A stretch of 64,000 nucleotides of DNA from Cladobotryum mycophilum (Eukaryota > Ascomycota > Sordariomycetes > Hypocreales > Hypocreaceae): the NCBI GenBank assembly GCA_036429605.1, contig JAVFKD010000016.1, positions 124,001 through 188,000 on the forward strand, in the 5' to 3' direction. The first letter of the stretch is position 1, and each line of letters opens with the position of its first letter. Both the position numbers and the translations under genes were made by a program. Shown here piece by piece: positions 48,543-60,242 of this stretch. The notes beneath the pieces are model-generated. The model saw only the letters and a program-made list of their open reading frames with translations, did not search any database and was not told the DNA's origin.

Positions 48543-51500
48543 TTACAACAAGAACTTTGGCTCATCAAAAGGAGCCGCATCAAGATCAGAATGAATGATT
48601 CCGTTGGAATCCAACACTGCGCCGTGGTCAGATATCGGAATCGACAGTCTGGTCTGCGCTACCTCCTGCCTGCTGACACGGCCTTGATCTTTTGGAATCC
48701 ACAGTGTTGGCTTTGGCTTCCACAGCTCTGGCGGTTGGTAAGTACAATAGTGGTTGTTCTCCGGGTATACGATATCAGGGTGATCCTCTTTAGGAAGCAG
48801 CTTTCGCAGCGCGACGAAATCTTCGTGTTCCGCCGGATGTAACCATTTAGAAAGGAACCCTGGCGGCTTGTCCACTGAGCTCTTTTGGGTCCAAGCCCGC
48901 AACTTGTTCAAAACCATCATCAGTCCACCCTCTTCGGCATCATTCTTGGCTTTGTCCTTGGCGCGGATTGTGAGCCACTCTTTGATGGCAGATCCAACAC
49001 TGTTGGCACCTTCAACCGCTCTGTTGGAAACGACGACGTGCTCTTCCTCATCCGTCTCCTCAAGCTCCACTTCTTCGTCCCCAAACGCCTCTTCTACGTC
49101 GTAATAGGTAGCCGCAGCGCCGGCAGGTTGGACGCCATTAGCAGCATCTTCCTTTGCTCTAGCCGCTTTAGCTCGCTCCTCTTCTTGAATCTCTTCCTCT
49201 ATGGAGAGCGTTTGTGGTAGACTTCTGGCTAGTGGGGCAATGGCTTCTCGTAGATTGAGATGTATCAAGACGGTGAAAATCAGTAATGCGATGGTGAGAC
49301 CCATAGCACCGTACGCCTTGCTAAGACCCAACAAACCGACAAGACAGACTTCAGCCAAGTAGAGACCGACGATGAGCTGCTGCAAAGCCCGAGGATAGAA
49401 AAGGCCTTTGCTATCTAGGCCAGTATCTAAAACGTAGATTAGGTTATACTTCCAAACCACACGCAGGAATGCCATCCCCCTGCACAGAAGATCAGAATCA
49501 ATGGAGCAATGCAGGCATAAGATAATGCTTAATAGTTTTGTCAGCATGGAACCACGTATTGAATAAGGGCTGCACCATCCAACTTACCAATGACACCCAA
49601 GTTAGTAAAGACTGGGTAAATGCCACCCCAGAGTGCTGGTTTAAGCTTCCGCCATCTATCGTACTTGGATCTGGGTATGTCGGTTGTCCTGGCAATAATA
49701 TGATGACGCAGTAATGAGAAAACCTGAAGCAATCCAGTTGCACCAATAGCCAGACACTGAATTAGGATGTATGATAGGTAGAAGTTGGATGCTTTCGGGA
49801 GATTTTTGGCGAGGACCTTTTGAGCACCTAAAGGATCTTGGATGAGATTCTGGAGCGTGCTGGATGCTGCCGACGTGAGTGTCGTAATCAGAAACACTTG
49901 AATTACTTGAAACGCAAAGTATGCGTTTTGAGTAAAGAGTTCTCCAACTATGAGAGACGGGATACCGGCTTGCGCGGCACAGACTATTCAGGAGTTAGCA
50001 TGTGTCAAGGCTTGTGAAGAGAAATAAACTATCGGGGACTCTTACATCGTAACATGGAAGGCACGATAGACATTAACAGCGTGAGCAATGCAGGTGGCAG
50101 AAAGCCCCCGAGAAGGCCTTTGATGAAGGACGGCAGCTTGGCGACCCATTTCAAGAATGCAATTTTGGTTAAGAAATCGATGCTGGATAGAAATCCGATC
50201 AAGGCGGAGGGAATAGACCAGAAGACGATTGCAAAGCTGATCAAGCACATGATAAGGAGGCGTCGTACGATGCGCTCCCACCACTTCATTCGAAGAACAT
50301 CCCACACTACATCCTCAGGTCGGAGGTATAGCAAAGGGGGTGCCATTTGCAAAGGACGATGATGCACGACGACTTGTTGGGCAGCTACCGCAGCCTCCTG
50401 GGTATCGAATTCGATAAAGGCCGCAGGGAGGGCCTCGCCATCGCCTCTTCGAATTTGACGACGCATCTTAAAAATCATCAGATTAAGCTCCTTTAATCTA
50501 GTGCGGCACCATCGAATAGTGTCAACTCGGCGACCCCAATTGCCTATCGGTCGGTGGTGTGGTCTGGCATCAGCAGGTATCCATTGAGCGGCGACAGAGC
50601 CTCTAAGGTCGGGAAGATTAGCTCTGAGGCCGTACGGGTGCACGTATTCCAATTCCTCTGCATCCTTTTCTTCCTCATTCTGCGTCGTCGCTGCCTCGAC
50701 ACCACTGGTCCTCCCGGGGTCCATTTCTGATAAAAGTTGGGGCCCTGGCAATGGTGTTTGCAGTCTTCCACTCAGTCGTCGGGTCGTTTCCTCGCTGTCT
50801 ATGGTGGATAGATCATTATTCTTTGGGGTTTCCGATCCAGTGCTTGGTGGAATGGTGGATGGTGGATTTTTGCGATAGAACTTATTGCGTGCGGCATTGG
50901 CCTTCTTAATCAGAACAATCTCAGCCTTTTCTAGTCTCAGAGCTGTTTGCTCTCTCTCCTTGACCAATTTTGCAAGCGTTTTATTCGACCTGGGCACGAA
51001 TATTCGTCTAGCCGAGTCCCCATACAGCTTTCGCAATCGGGCCTCATCTCGGTACTCTGGGGGCACACACAGGAGGAGCATCGTCCGAGACGACAATCGG
51101 TTCGCATAATAAGGGGATGACAGATATGCCTGACGAAGATTAATAAAGTAGATGCATTCCCGGATAATGGTGTATAGGACGAATCCTAGAAAATTGTTAG
51201 CATGCATAGAAGACGATTTGTTCGACTGCAAGCCATACCAAAGAATAACCAGGCAGTGACAGCATGAGCCCACAGCTTTGGAGACCCAGCGATTACATTT
51301 CCCATGGTGAGCATCTCAAGCTGAGTAAGGTTATTGCCACCGGTTGCATGTATCGGCATCAAGATAGGCCATACGATGACCATACCAGCAAGGCAAATGT
51401 TTCGAAGTACCTTCATATAGCGAAGGAAGAAGAAGGCATCTAGGGAGCCATAATTCAGAACATAAGTGTCTGGGATCTTAAAAAACGGTTTGATCCAATT

Positions 51501-52036
51501 GAATAACCCAGAAGGCAATTCAGGGGGAGCTAATCTACAGGGCGCGTTAATCATCAATTTCCAAGATGGCAGAGGAGTGATAAAAAGGCATGGAGATATC
51601 TTACTCGGCACCCCGAAGCCCGGGGATACTCTTCGGTGCATAGACTCGTTTGCTTCGCGGTCGCAGTAAAATGAAACAGATCAAGCAAAGTCCTAGATAT
51701 GCGCCTACGGGGCCAAAAGTCGCACCAAGTTTGGCTAGCGAAGATGATTTATTGCCAGCTGCCGCACTGAGCGTACCACCGCCACTCGAATCATTGCGAC
51801 CAGATCCAATTCGCGGATCTTGAGGCTGTGTGTATCCAGAAAGTCAGTTATTGAAGATGGAAACATATTTAAATCGATTCATTGACCGCGGTCATTCAGC
51901 CATCTCATAACTATGCCAACGACCTTGTGCCGAAGGCAAGGGCATGTAGCAGGCGTCATGGTGATAAAACGGAGCAATGGAAAGATCAACATACCTCTGG
52001 TATGATGCCTCTCGCAACGAGCTCGTACCAATCCAT
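48543..52036 (-). CDS. CSC1/OSCA-like (DUF221) calcium-permeable channel, one apparent frame break
   Basis: Six exons: 52036-51995, 51825-51605, 51534-51239, 51185-50046, 49983-49588 and 49527-48543; about 1026 aa if one base is restored at the C5 run 49476-49480. The first helix is LGATFGPVGAYLGLCLICFIL, followed by RPRSKRVYAPK. The late N-terminal region has FGFVLYTIIRECIYFINLRQAYL, then YYANRLSSRTMLLLCVPPEY and a long hydrophilic loop. The C-terminal membrane block includes RRLLIMCLISFAIVFWSIPSALIGFLSSI, FVFQVIQ-like and NLIQDPLGAQKVLAKNLPKASNFYLSY. These are the signatures of the OSCA/TMEM63/CSC1 family of hyperosmolality- or stretch-gated cation channels. The break sits between IAPLILIFCAG and MAFLRVVWKYN, both conserved. 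The first intron (169 nt) is the least certain. Confidence 0.87.
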
Positions 52037-55000
52037 GGCGAGAGATGATTCAACTCGCGACGAAAAAGGAGCTCCAGTTGTGAGGACGTTGCAAAATCAA
52101 CGCATTTTCATCCAGACAAAAAAGGGCGAGGTGAGATGACCGAACTGAAGACGCAATGCAACGTGCAGCCGGAAATATCGTTGGCCGAATGGTCAGCGCT
52201 GAAGCACACAGAAGACCCCGTTAAGCAGCACAACGGCAGATAGCGACGTAAATTTATGCCGCTCCCAGACTCTTTTAAAGATTTGCATATACTTGTAAGC
52301 CGCACAAGCTGGCTTCGAGGGGGCTGAAATTCAGGCGAGGGAGGGGGACCGAAGAAATGTCAGCTTTTTTGGCAGCACAAGGATGAGGCGACCGACCAGA
52401 AGCACGAAGCACACCAAGAAGGACGGCGAGCAACCACTGACCAGGGGCCGCCTGTCGTCTAGACCCATCCGCCGCCTTGGGTGCACTACTAATGCCGCCT
52501 ATTGCTTTTGGCCAGAGGGTGGTAATCAAAGGGGGCAGGGGGTCGTAAGGCTCTTGGTACGTGGCCCATTTTTTGGCCCTGGTCCGTGGCTACCAATCGG
52601 ATGCGCCTTGACCGTCAGTTGTCTCGATGCGCCATCTATTATTTCCTCCTTGACGGGTCCAAGGTCCAACCAGCGATCGGCAGTGTGTCGAGGACGGTCC
52701 AGGACTCCCCAGTCTGATGACGCTGGGGCCACCGGAGCGGTTCGTTCTCTGTTGGGAGAAGATACAGCAGCGCGCATCCCTCCCTCCTCCAGAGGTGGGT
52801 TGAAGATTCATTGTCAAGGTCAAGACGGATGTGACTGAATATGCGAGAAAAAGCGGCACACGAGGAGGCATCCAATGGTTACTCTGCGTCGGTCTGGTTG
52901 TCCCCCTCAAGACGGTGCTGAACACAGAGAGGTGGAGGGGGGAGGACAAGGATCAAAGGAATGCCATTCAGATTCAAGGAATTGCACTGTGTGGCTGGTG
53001 TGGTGGGTACCGTACCTCTCCACTTGTCCTTGCAGGGCTGTGGCACAAATTTGTGGCTGGTTTGTCTTGGGAGGCGACAAAGATGCCGTCATGCCCCCGT
53101 TCAAGACAACTCAAGCCAAGCAAAGCGAAGCCCTCGTCCCTCACTAAAGCTGACCACTTCATGCATGCCAACGGTCAAACGTGGTTGCATTTGTTCTACT
53201 TGTTTGTACGGAGTACAAGAATCATCAAGCCATCATTCGTGCGTACACCGTACTTTTCTCGTCCAATACCTACGGTGTAACGAGCGCCAGTCGTTGTCCA
53301 TCCATCTAATTAATGAATCACCTAATATGGTGCTTTTCAACCCATCCATCCATCCAACTGACGTGTCAATTTAATTTTGCATCTCCCTCCTATGCCACCA
53401 ACAGCCGAACCCGCGCATGGCCGCCCGAGATCGAGAGATGAGGTTTCAATCAAAGTTGATAAGCCTACCTGGGGTGGGAAGAGGGGAGAGAGAAGAGCGC
53501 AGGGGGTGAAATCCTGGTCCGAGTCAACACGAACGATGTCGGTGATGCTTGTGTGGCGTCCGGACAAACTACCCTCTTTTCCAGCATGTCCAGATCCCTG
53601 CTCTCAGGGTCCCATTCCCCGGAACCATTTCTGGCGGTAGGGCCACGTATGGGAGGGTTACCGCCTGCGACGGTCCACGAATCCTGAGCCAATCAAGTTG
53701 ATACGCCCAAAGGAGCACTATATGCATTGCTTGCTTGCATCTCGGAATCTAGGACTATCCAAAAGCCTCGTCTCCATACCTTGTCAATTTGATTGCCCAA
53801 TACTTGTTGGCGTGCACTGGAATCTTTGTTGGCGCCATTCAGGAAGGATTCAGGTCAATCAAACATTGAACCGCAACGGCCCGCCAGCATTCGTGTCATG
53901 AGAACATTCCCGAATGCCCCTCTCCCGCAATTCCCACAGTGTCGATCCCACACACTTATCACCAAGTACTTGTTGACCAGGGACCAAAGCCTAGTTTCCA
54001 AGACTCGCTCTGTGGCGTTAACATGACAGCTGAAAACTAATCCTTCCATTGCCTTGCACCCCGAAACTCAGTATTCACCAACGTCTCTCATTCCTTTTTG
54101 GGATAAAATAGGATGATAGGCTATTGTCTGCTAGACTCTGGTCTCATGGCAAAAACAAGCAGATTGGTATGCTTGACGCCACAAAGCCGATTTTCATTAA
54201 TTATCTCATATGGCATGGCCTGATCTTGCACGATTCATACACATCCCAACTTTCCGACTAGAAGAGCTACCCGGGAAAGATCTGGGTGCGATCGGAAGCG
54301 GAAAGGGGCATCTTAGACGCCTTGACCGACCATGGATAGAATTGGTTTGGGCTTGCTTGCTTTATTTGCGTGTTAAGTGTCGTGGGAGCTTGTTTCTTGG
54401 AATTGATCAAGCTTCTCGCTGTAGCTTCTGCTTCGCCTCGAGTCGGAGGCGCTATTGAGCTGAGCGGCCTCCTGCTCGTCTTGTCCGTGAGCATAGCTCT
54501 TGTCCCGCGCTGTTTTTATACTCGCGTTGTCGAATGGAAACAAGTCCTCGGTTAGGGCGATCAAATTACTCTTGCGACTTGTGATTTTGGTTCCCTGCAA
54601 ATCGTTGTGTGGTTGGGCATTTATCAACTACCTTTGCGGGACACCACCGTTTTTGAACAGTGAGAAGGTGCTTTTGTTAGGTATATGAAGTTGGGCATTC
54701 GGTTAGACGGAGTGTTCAAATGGAGATTTTCTGTTAGAATTGACATCAGAAAGGCACAAAGTGTCAACGGCACTCGGGGTATGTTTGGGGTATGGTCGAA
54801 GAGAGGCCTCTCTCTCACGTAGGTAGACTACGCTGCAGCTTGCCCATGTTTCGCGAGTGAGTATTCTGCCAACCCTACTTAGATTAAGAATAGAACAATT
54901 GGTGATCATGTCCCCATGGGGAGCAATTACAGGCGCGATACTGGGAAATTATGATACCACCTTAGGTAGCGGGCGAAGTCGTTGCAACATTGTCCAAACC

Positions 55001-55227
55001 TGCAAATCATGTGTTTTCATATCGCCCCAATGGAGTAACTCGAGCCTAGAACAAGACCATAGTCTGTTTTAACATCCTTTACTTCGCGACGCAATAGAAT
55101 GGTAAGCCCATTAACTGTATAAATAAACCAGGCTGCATGTCATTATCCTTTTTACAGTAAACTGATAGCCACTTCGTAGCCAACTGACTTGTATCCCAAC
55201 CCTGGCCCAAAACTATCATCATGCCAA
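52037..55227. other. Large intergenic region, 3.2 kb
   Basis: No gene, RNA or transposon recognised. Many short ORFs occur on both strands but they lack family motifs and conserved domain blocks. One TACGGAGTAC lies at 53207-53216. A short CATC repeat occurs around 53341-53356. Confidence 0.5.
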
Positions 55228-55500
55228 TTAACATCGGATGTAAAGGCACCTCCAGTCGATAGCACCGCCGGTAGCATCATCGTTTGGCTCTAGCTCGTAC
55301 TGGAACTGAGCAGGTGAGCAGGTGGCGGCACCAAGGAGGCCGGTTTGTCCATCACCATGCCACGACCATTGAGAATCCGGGACCAGGTCGCTGTGCCCGC
55401 ACGAACATTTGCATCCGTTCTTTGGTGTACAGAAGCAACTGGTGGCATCAACTGCGCAAGCGCTGACTAATGCCAGAGTCAAGTATGCTGTCAACTTCAT
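55228..55500 (-). CDS. Small cysteine-rich secreted protein, effector-like
   Basis: Intronless, 90 aa from ATG 55500. Signal peptide MKLTAYLTLALVSACAVDA. The mature 71 residues contain nine cysteines: a dense cluster C-F-C...C-K-C-S-C near the N-terminus, one in GAATC, and two at the end (WRCLYIRC). A central SQWSWHGDGQTG segment links them. Small size, secretion and Cys density fit effector-like or antimicrobial-like fungal proteins; I do not recognise a family. It stands alone with more than 1.8 kb free on each side. A short frame could arise by chance, but the signal peptide plus ordered cysteines argue against that. An additional 3' exon is possible. Confidence 0.6.
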   Translation of the reverse strand: MKLTAYLTLALVSACAVDATSCFCTPKNGCKCSCGHSDLVPDSQWSWHGDGQTGLLGAATCSPAQFQYELEPNDDATGGAIDWRCLYIRC

Positions 55501-57388
55501 CGTGTGGGTGTTGAGAGATGCCTGTGATGTTTGTTAGGATGAAATCGCATTTGCGACTATTCCGTGTCTTTGTTTCTTCTCACTGTAATTGTATATCTAT
55601 TGGATGACCTGCCTGAGTTTGAGATTATAAATCTTTTGTATTGTAAGTTGAAGACGATGAGGTTGAGTGATGTTTAAGACAGACATGATCAGTGATTCCC
55701 ATCTATATTTATACAACCGACAACCTGACCCCCAACGATCATCGTATAGTAGCGTAGATCACCCACATTAACGCTCAGCATCGTAAAGGGGATATCGACA
55801 GACCAAATCGCCTTATTAAGAAGGTATTCACGTCTCGTACCATTTCACTTTTTCACTCTCCCACCTAACAGCCAGTCTTACTTGATAGAAATGTTGGTGG
55901 GGGTACAAATCGGACGTGAAGGCCGCTTCACGGGCCGCTTCATCAGGACCCCCGGCTCATCGGCACAATGATGAAACGCAGAATGAATCGGCAGTGGAGA
56001 TTTCACCAGGGATGGCTCTCCATGGGGGTATAGAGGGCTCAGTTTTGCCTGGTGTCGAAAGTGGCAGATTTCACGACGCATACCTCTTGTTCTCACGAAT
56101 GTCTGCTTTTGAACGTTCCCGTAGTAACGCATGTGGTTCGAGGACGATGGGGGAAATGTGAGACCTCACCGACCAACTATTTTCTAGCAGTAAGACAGTG
56201 GGGGACGATGGGGGACAGAACCCCCGTCCAATTTGCCCACCAGCGACGATAACTAGATCAAAGTTCTTCCATGGCCTTTGAGCTGTTTCGAAGCTCTCGC
56301 TCTTTTTCTCTTGCAACGAGTTGAAGGGGATTTGTTGTTGCTCTGAGTGCAACATGTACAAGTCCTCTCTATCAGGGCTTCGAATGACCGAGGTTTGTCT
56401 AGCATCATCGTACCGGGAGAATGACAGTTCAAGCTACTCGCGAATGAGAACGTCGCAATCCTTTACATCAAAATACTTCCCACGATGAAAGTGCTGTTCC
56501 CTCGACCAGACCGTTCAAACGGGTGTCGACCGGGCGTCGACCGGGCGTCAGTCGAGTGTCGGACGAATTGTTCTTCCATGACCTCAATCATGGCTGCAGG
56601 TGAGTTGGAATACGAGACTAAATGGCTAGAAAGAAGCTCATATATAACGGAGCATCATTCATTCGTCTCCTCCGTATCGGCCGAGTGAAAGAAAAAACAG
56701 GGGGAGACTCATCCCGGATCCGGAATCCTTTGAGTCGGCAAAAGATTTCCGCCGGCACTCTCCGCAGGAAGACCATGCTCCTACTAAATGACCGAGTCAA
56801 TCACGACGCCCGAAATCCGAGGGATCTGCGGGCGCCAAAGCTCCCAAAGCCCCCCATCGTTAAACGCCGAATTCTTACACCCACTGATTTGCGGCGATAA
56901 CCATCCAGTCGGCGATTCACGATGCAACAAGACGGGTAAGTTTGACGGTCTGGAAAACACCTCCTTTTCTTTTTTGTTCATTTGCTTTCGCGTAACCATG
57001 TTCATTTCAGATGGCTGGGTGCTGAACCTTGCTTTGACTGTTTTTGGCTGGGAGAGTCTAGGGTATCATCATGAATTGGAGACGTCTGGGGGAGTCAGGG
57101 GGGTTTATGTCCGAAAAGATCAATGCTCTTGTGTTGATCATCCGTAGATATCGGGAATAGGAAGAAGAATGATGATAATCAACAGAGTGAGTAGACATGC
57201 AAATGAAGATGATCTACAGAGTAAATAGTATTTAACTGCGAACAAGTTTCTCTAAATTTACAGCATCATCACCATCACAGTCTTCAGCTGCTCTCACTCA
57301 CGACTTACATAAGTGTGGAGTACTTTTACCCAATAACAAACAAGAAAACTAACCTACAAGTAAATATCGCATCCGAACTTCGTCAAAA
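55501..57388. other. Intergenic, 1.9 kb
   Basis: Holds the promoters of the Cys-rich protein (minus) and the SDR (plus). A short tandem duplication of an 11-base GTCGACCGGGC-like unit occurs near 56523-56548. No other gene recognised. Confidence 0.5.
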
Positions 57389-58279
57389 ATGAGCAGCCCA
57401 ACTCCCGTTTGGTTCATCACTGGCACCTCGTCCGGCTTTGGCTACGAGATTGCCGTCCAGGCCCTCAAACTTGGCCATACCGTCATCGCCACGGCACGAA
57501 CCCCTTCGCGCATCCAAGCCCTCGCCGACTTGGGTGCCCATACGCTGGCGTTTGATGTCACGTCTCCCCTCGCCGATATTCAAGCCGTTGCCGAGGATGT
57601 CTTTGCCAAGCACGGCCGTATCGACTACCTCATTAATACGGCCGGCTACGTCCTCGAAGGCGCCGTCGAGGAAGTCACTCCAGAAGAGGTCTACAAGTCC
57701 TTTCACACCAACGTCTTTGGTGTCATGAACACCATCAAGGTCTTTCTGCCGCACATCCGGGCTCAACCCCTCGGTGCCAATGGCGTTCGCTCTACCGTCG
57801 TCACGTTCGGCAGCCTGGCCAGCTGGCGGAGCATGTCTGGCATTTCAGTCTACTCCATGACCAAGTGGGCATGCTCTGCCCTGGCCGAGTGCCTGTACGA
57901 CGAACTCACCCCCTTCAACATCAGGGCCACCGTCGTTGAGCCCGGCTACTTTCGCACGGGTTTCCTGAACCCAGGAACTAGAATGCATGCCGAAGCTCGC
58001 ATCGATGCCTATGATGCAGAGAACACCCCAACTGGTCAGCGGAGGCGATTGCTTGTGGACAGAGATGGGAAGCAGCTTGGAGACGTGGTCAAGGGCTGCA
58101 AGGTCGTTGTCGAGGTGCTCACGGGCACTGGTGTCGGCAGCGGCAAGGAGTTGCCTGTGCGAATCGTTCTGGGAAGCGACACCGAGGAAGTTATCCGGGA
58201 CAAGTTCTCAAAGACTACCAAGTTGTTGGATGAATGGTCTGATGTTTTGAGAAGCACCGATTATCCTGAGGGCCAGTAA
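57389..58279 (+). CDS. Short-chain dehydrogenase/reductase (classical SDR)
   Basis: Intronless, 296 aa; the start context is CAAAA-ATG. The Rossmann cofactor motif TGTSSGFG is at 11-18. N83 lies in NTAG (in place of NNAG), with catalytic Ser142, Tyr155 and Lys159 (YSMTK). After the active site comes VEPGYFRTGFL, the substrate-side PG motif. ATARTPSR after beta-2 suggests NADP(H) preference. Members reduce carbonyls or oxidise hydroxyls on small molecules. The substrate is unknown and the gene is 33 kb away from the NRPS cluster, so I do not link it. The frame is intact. Confidence 0.92.
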   Translation: MSSPTPVWFITGTSSGFGYEIAVQALKLGHTVIATARTPSRIQALADLGAHTLAFDVTSPLADIQAVAEDVFAKHGRIDYLINTAGYVLEGAVEEVTPEEVYKSFHTNVFGVMNTIKVFLPHIRAQPLGANGVRSTVVTFGSLASWRSMSGISVYSMTKWACSALAECLYDELTPFNIRATVVEPGYFRTGFLNPGTRMHAEARIDAYDAENTPTGQRRRLLVDRDGKQLGDVVKGCKVVVEVLTGTGVGSGKELPVRIVLGSDTEEVIRDKFSKTTKLLDEWSDVLRSTDYPEGQ

Positions 58280-60242
58280 GGGGATGCTGATTGAGACCGT
58301 CTGCGGTTGCGTATAATGCAAATTACTTGTAGTTAGCATAGAACCTCATTAATTTTATTCTGTATCTCAGCCGTGAGCATCAACCACTTTGCGAGTGATG
58401 TAGTTTCTTGGCATGCGCTTACCCATGATGTGTCGCACAGAGCAAGCAATCTCCCTCTTCTCACAAGTACTCTGTAATATGAAAGTGACACTGAGCGTCG
58501 AGACCTACAGATACTAGTTGCCAAGAAAATCTTCCTAACAATACAGCCACTACCTCGGAATCCCTCTCATTCTGCCAAGCATCCCGGGATTCAGTATTGC
58601 TCCACGTGGTCCCAGACACTCGTGGGAGCGGGCAGCCATAGAGGGGCGCCATGAGACGGCTGATGCAACCCCATTTGACTCACAGCAAACAAGTATTATT
58701 TGTAAGCTAACTGACGAGATAAAGATGTAATGGCCCCTGGTATCTCAAACAAGCCCGAATGATGTCCGTGAAACAAATTTGCCGATCAGTCCGTTGCAAG
58801 CAGTCTTGAACCGGGCGACTCCATCGGCCAACCTGGCGGTGACGGGAAGCGCTGGTAGAGGATGTCGTGCGAGGGCCAGTGAAAAAAAGGCCGTCGGTAA
58901 ACTTGTAGCATTTCTGAAAGGGCTATGCTTCTCCTGAGCCCTGTGGTGAAATCGCGTCCAGTCAGAATCTTCCTCTATGCTTCTATTCTTATCATTATCT
59001 TGGCGGTCGATCATCCAACGACTCGAAGCCTCAGAAGAAGAAATGGATCCCAGTACCGCCACGAGTGACGCGATACTCACATCCAAACGCCTCTCGGCAG
59101 TTGTTGTGATTTCCGAAATCCTTGAGCCCAAGGTAGCAGCGATTCGTATGCGCAATACATACCCGTTTCTGCCCACCGGGGTGGGCATTGTCTTAGGACG
59201 TCAGTCACACGTGTGTGTGTGTGTGTGGGAGTGCCGGCATTTGGTCCCCGCGGTCTCGATTGTTTCAGTACCGGCGATGCAAAGGCATCGCGATGCAGAT
59301 ATTGGCCAAGATGCCAACGGGCATTGTGGATAATCCGCCCCCTCCTCCTCATCATCATCATCCTAGTTTCGGTGACCGATACGAAATATTAGTCAAACGG
59401 AGAGGGAATTCCTTCACGTGGCATCGCCCCCGTCCGATCGACACTGCCGCCCCCGTGCCGGATCACACTTGTACTGCCGGGACCTCCAACCACTGAGAAT
59501 CGGGACAATATAACTCTCCAATGCTGACCACCAGGGCCGGATCCGAATCCTGGTCCGAGATGAGCACGAAACACAGCCCTTGACTAATGCAATGGCTTTA
59601 CCAGAAATCCCAGGTTTTGGGCCGTGCTTTTTTTTTCCCTTCCTCAGTTCTTAGTTGAGCGTTGGTGGAAACTCAAACGGTCGAAAACACTTCCTACTAG
59701 AGTCTAGAGTGGTGTCGTTTTTGGTGAAGAATGTCTCACTCACTGAGTCAAGCGCGGAGTCTCCAGAAGTCTTGGATTTCAACAATTCTTGTCTTGTTTT
59801 ATATGATTGACCAAGCGATTTCAGGGGTAAAAAAAACTAAAGCGTATTTAACAGTAAACGTATGCATATGTGTTCATTTACAGTAACCGCCGGGTGGCTT
59901 GGACGCTCGTTCTAGCCGCGAATGCTCGAATCAAGAATTCCGTCTTCGATTCCGCATCCGCCAGCTTGGGGAGGCTGTGAGATATGTGGGGACGTGCACA
60001 TACCGCGAGCCGTTGTGGAGGGTTGCAGATTCTACTTGTAGAATGAGTTGCCTGTCTGGATGAGCTAGACTGGCCGGCGCATAGCTTGACTTACATCACG
60101 AACGTTGGAACATTCCGTGGTAGTTTGATAGGGCTGAGTGAAGCTTCTCAAGGATTTATACTCGGAGGATGCCCATCATGATTGCGGGTCATTCATTAAC
60201 CATCAGAACCATTCATTCCATCATAACATTACAAAGCCCTTC
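58280..60242. other. Intergenic, 2 kb
   Basis: No gene recognised. A (GT)n run lies at 59211-59227. Short ORFs on both strands lack family features. Confidence 0.5.
59211..59227. repeat. (GT)n dinucleotide microsatellite
   Basis: About eight GT units. Confidence 0.9.

Noticed and set aside
1963..49480. Programmed ribosomal frameshifting as explanation for the frame breaks
   Set aside because: The sites share no slippery heptamer or common structure, and they occur in unrelated genes not known to use recoding.
52383..52838. 151-aa plus-strand frame
   Set aside because: Arg/Gly/Pro-rich composition with no motif, and overlapped by comparable frames on the other strand; probably chance in GC-rich intergenic DNA.
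52037..55227. Possible transposable element in the 3.2-kb gene-free region
   Set aside because: No transposase, reverse transcriptase or integrase motif, and no terminal repeats found by eye.
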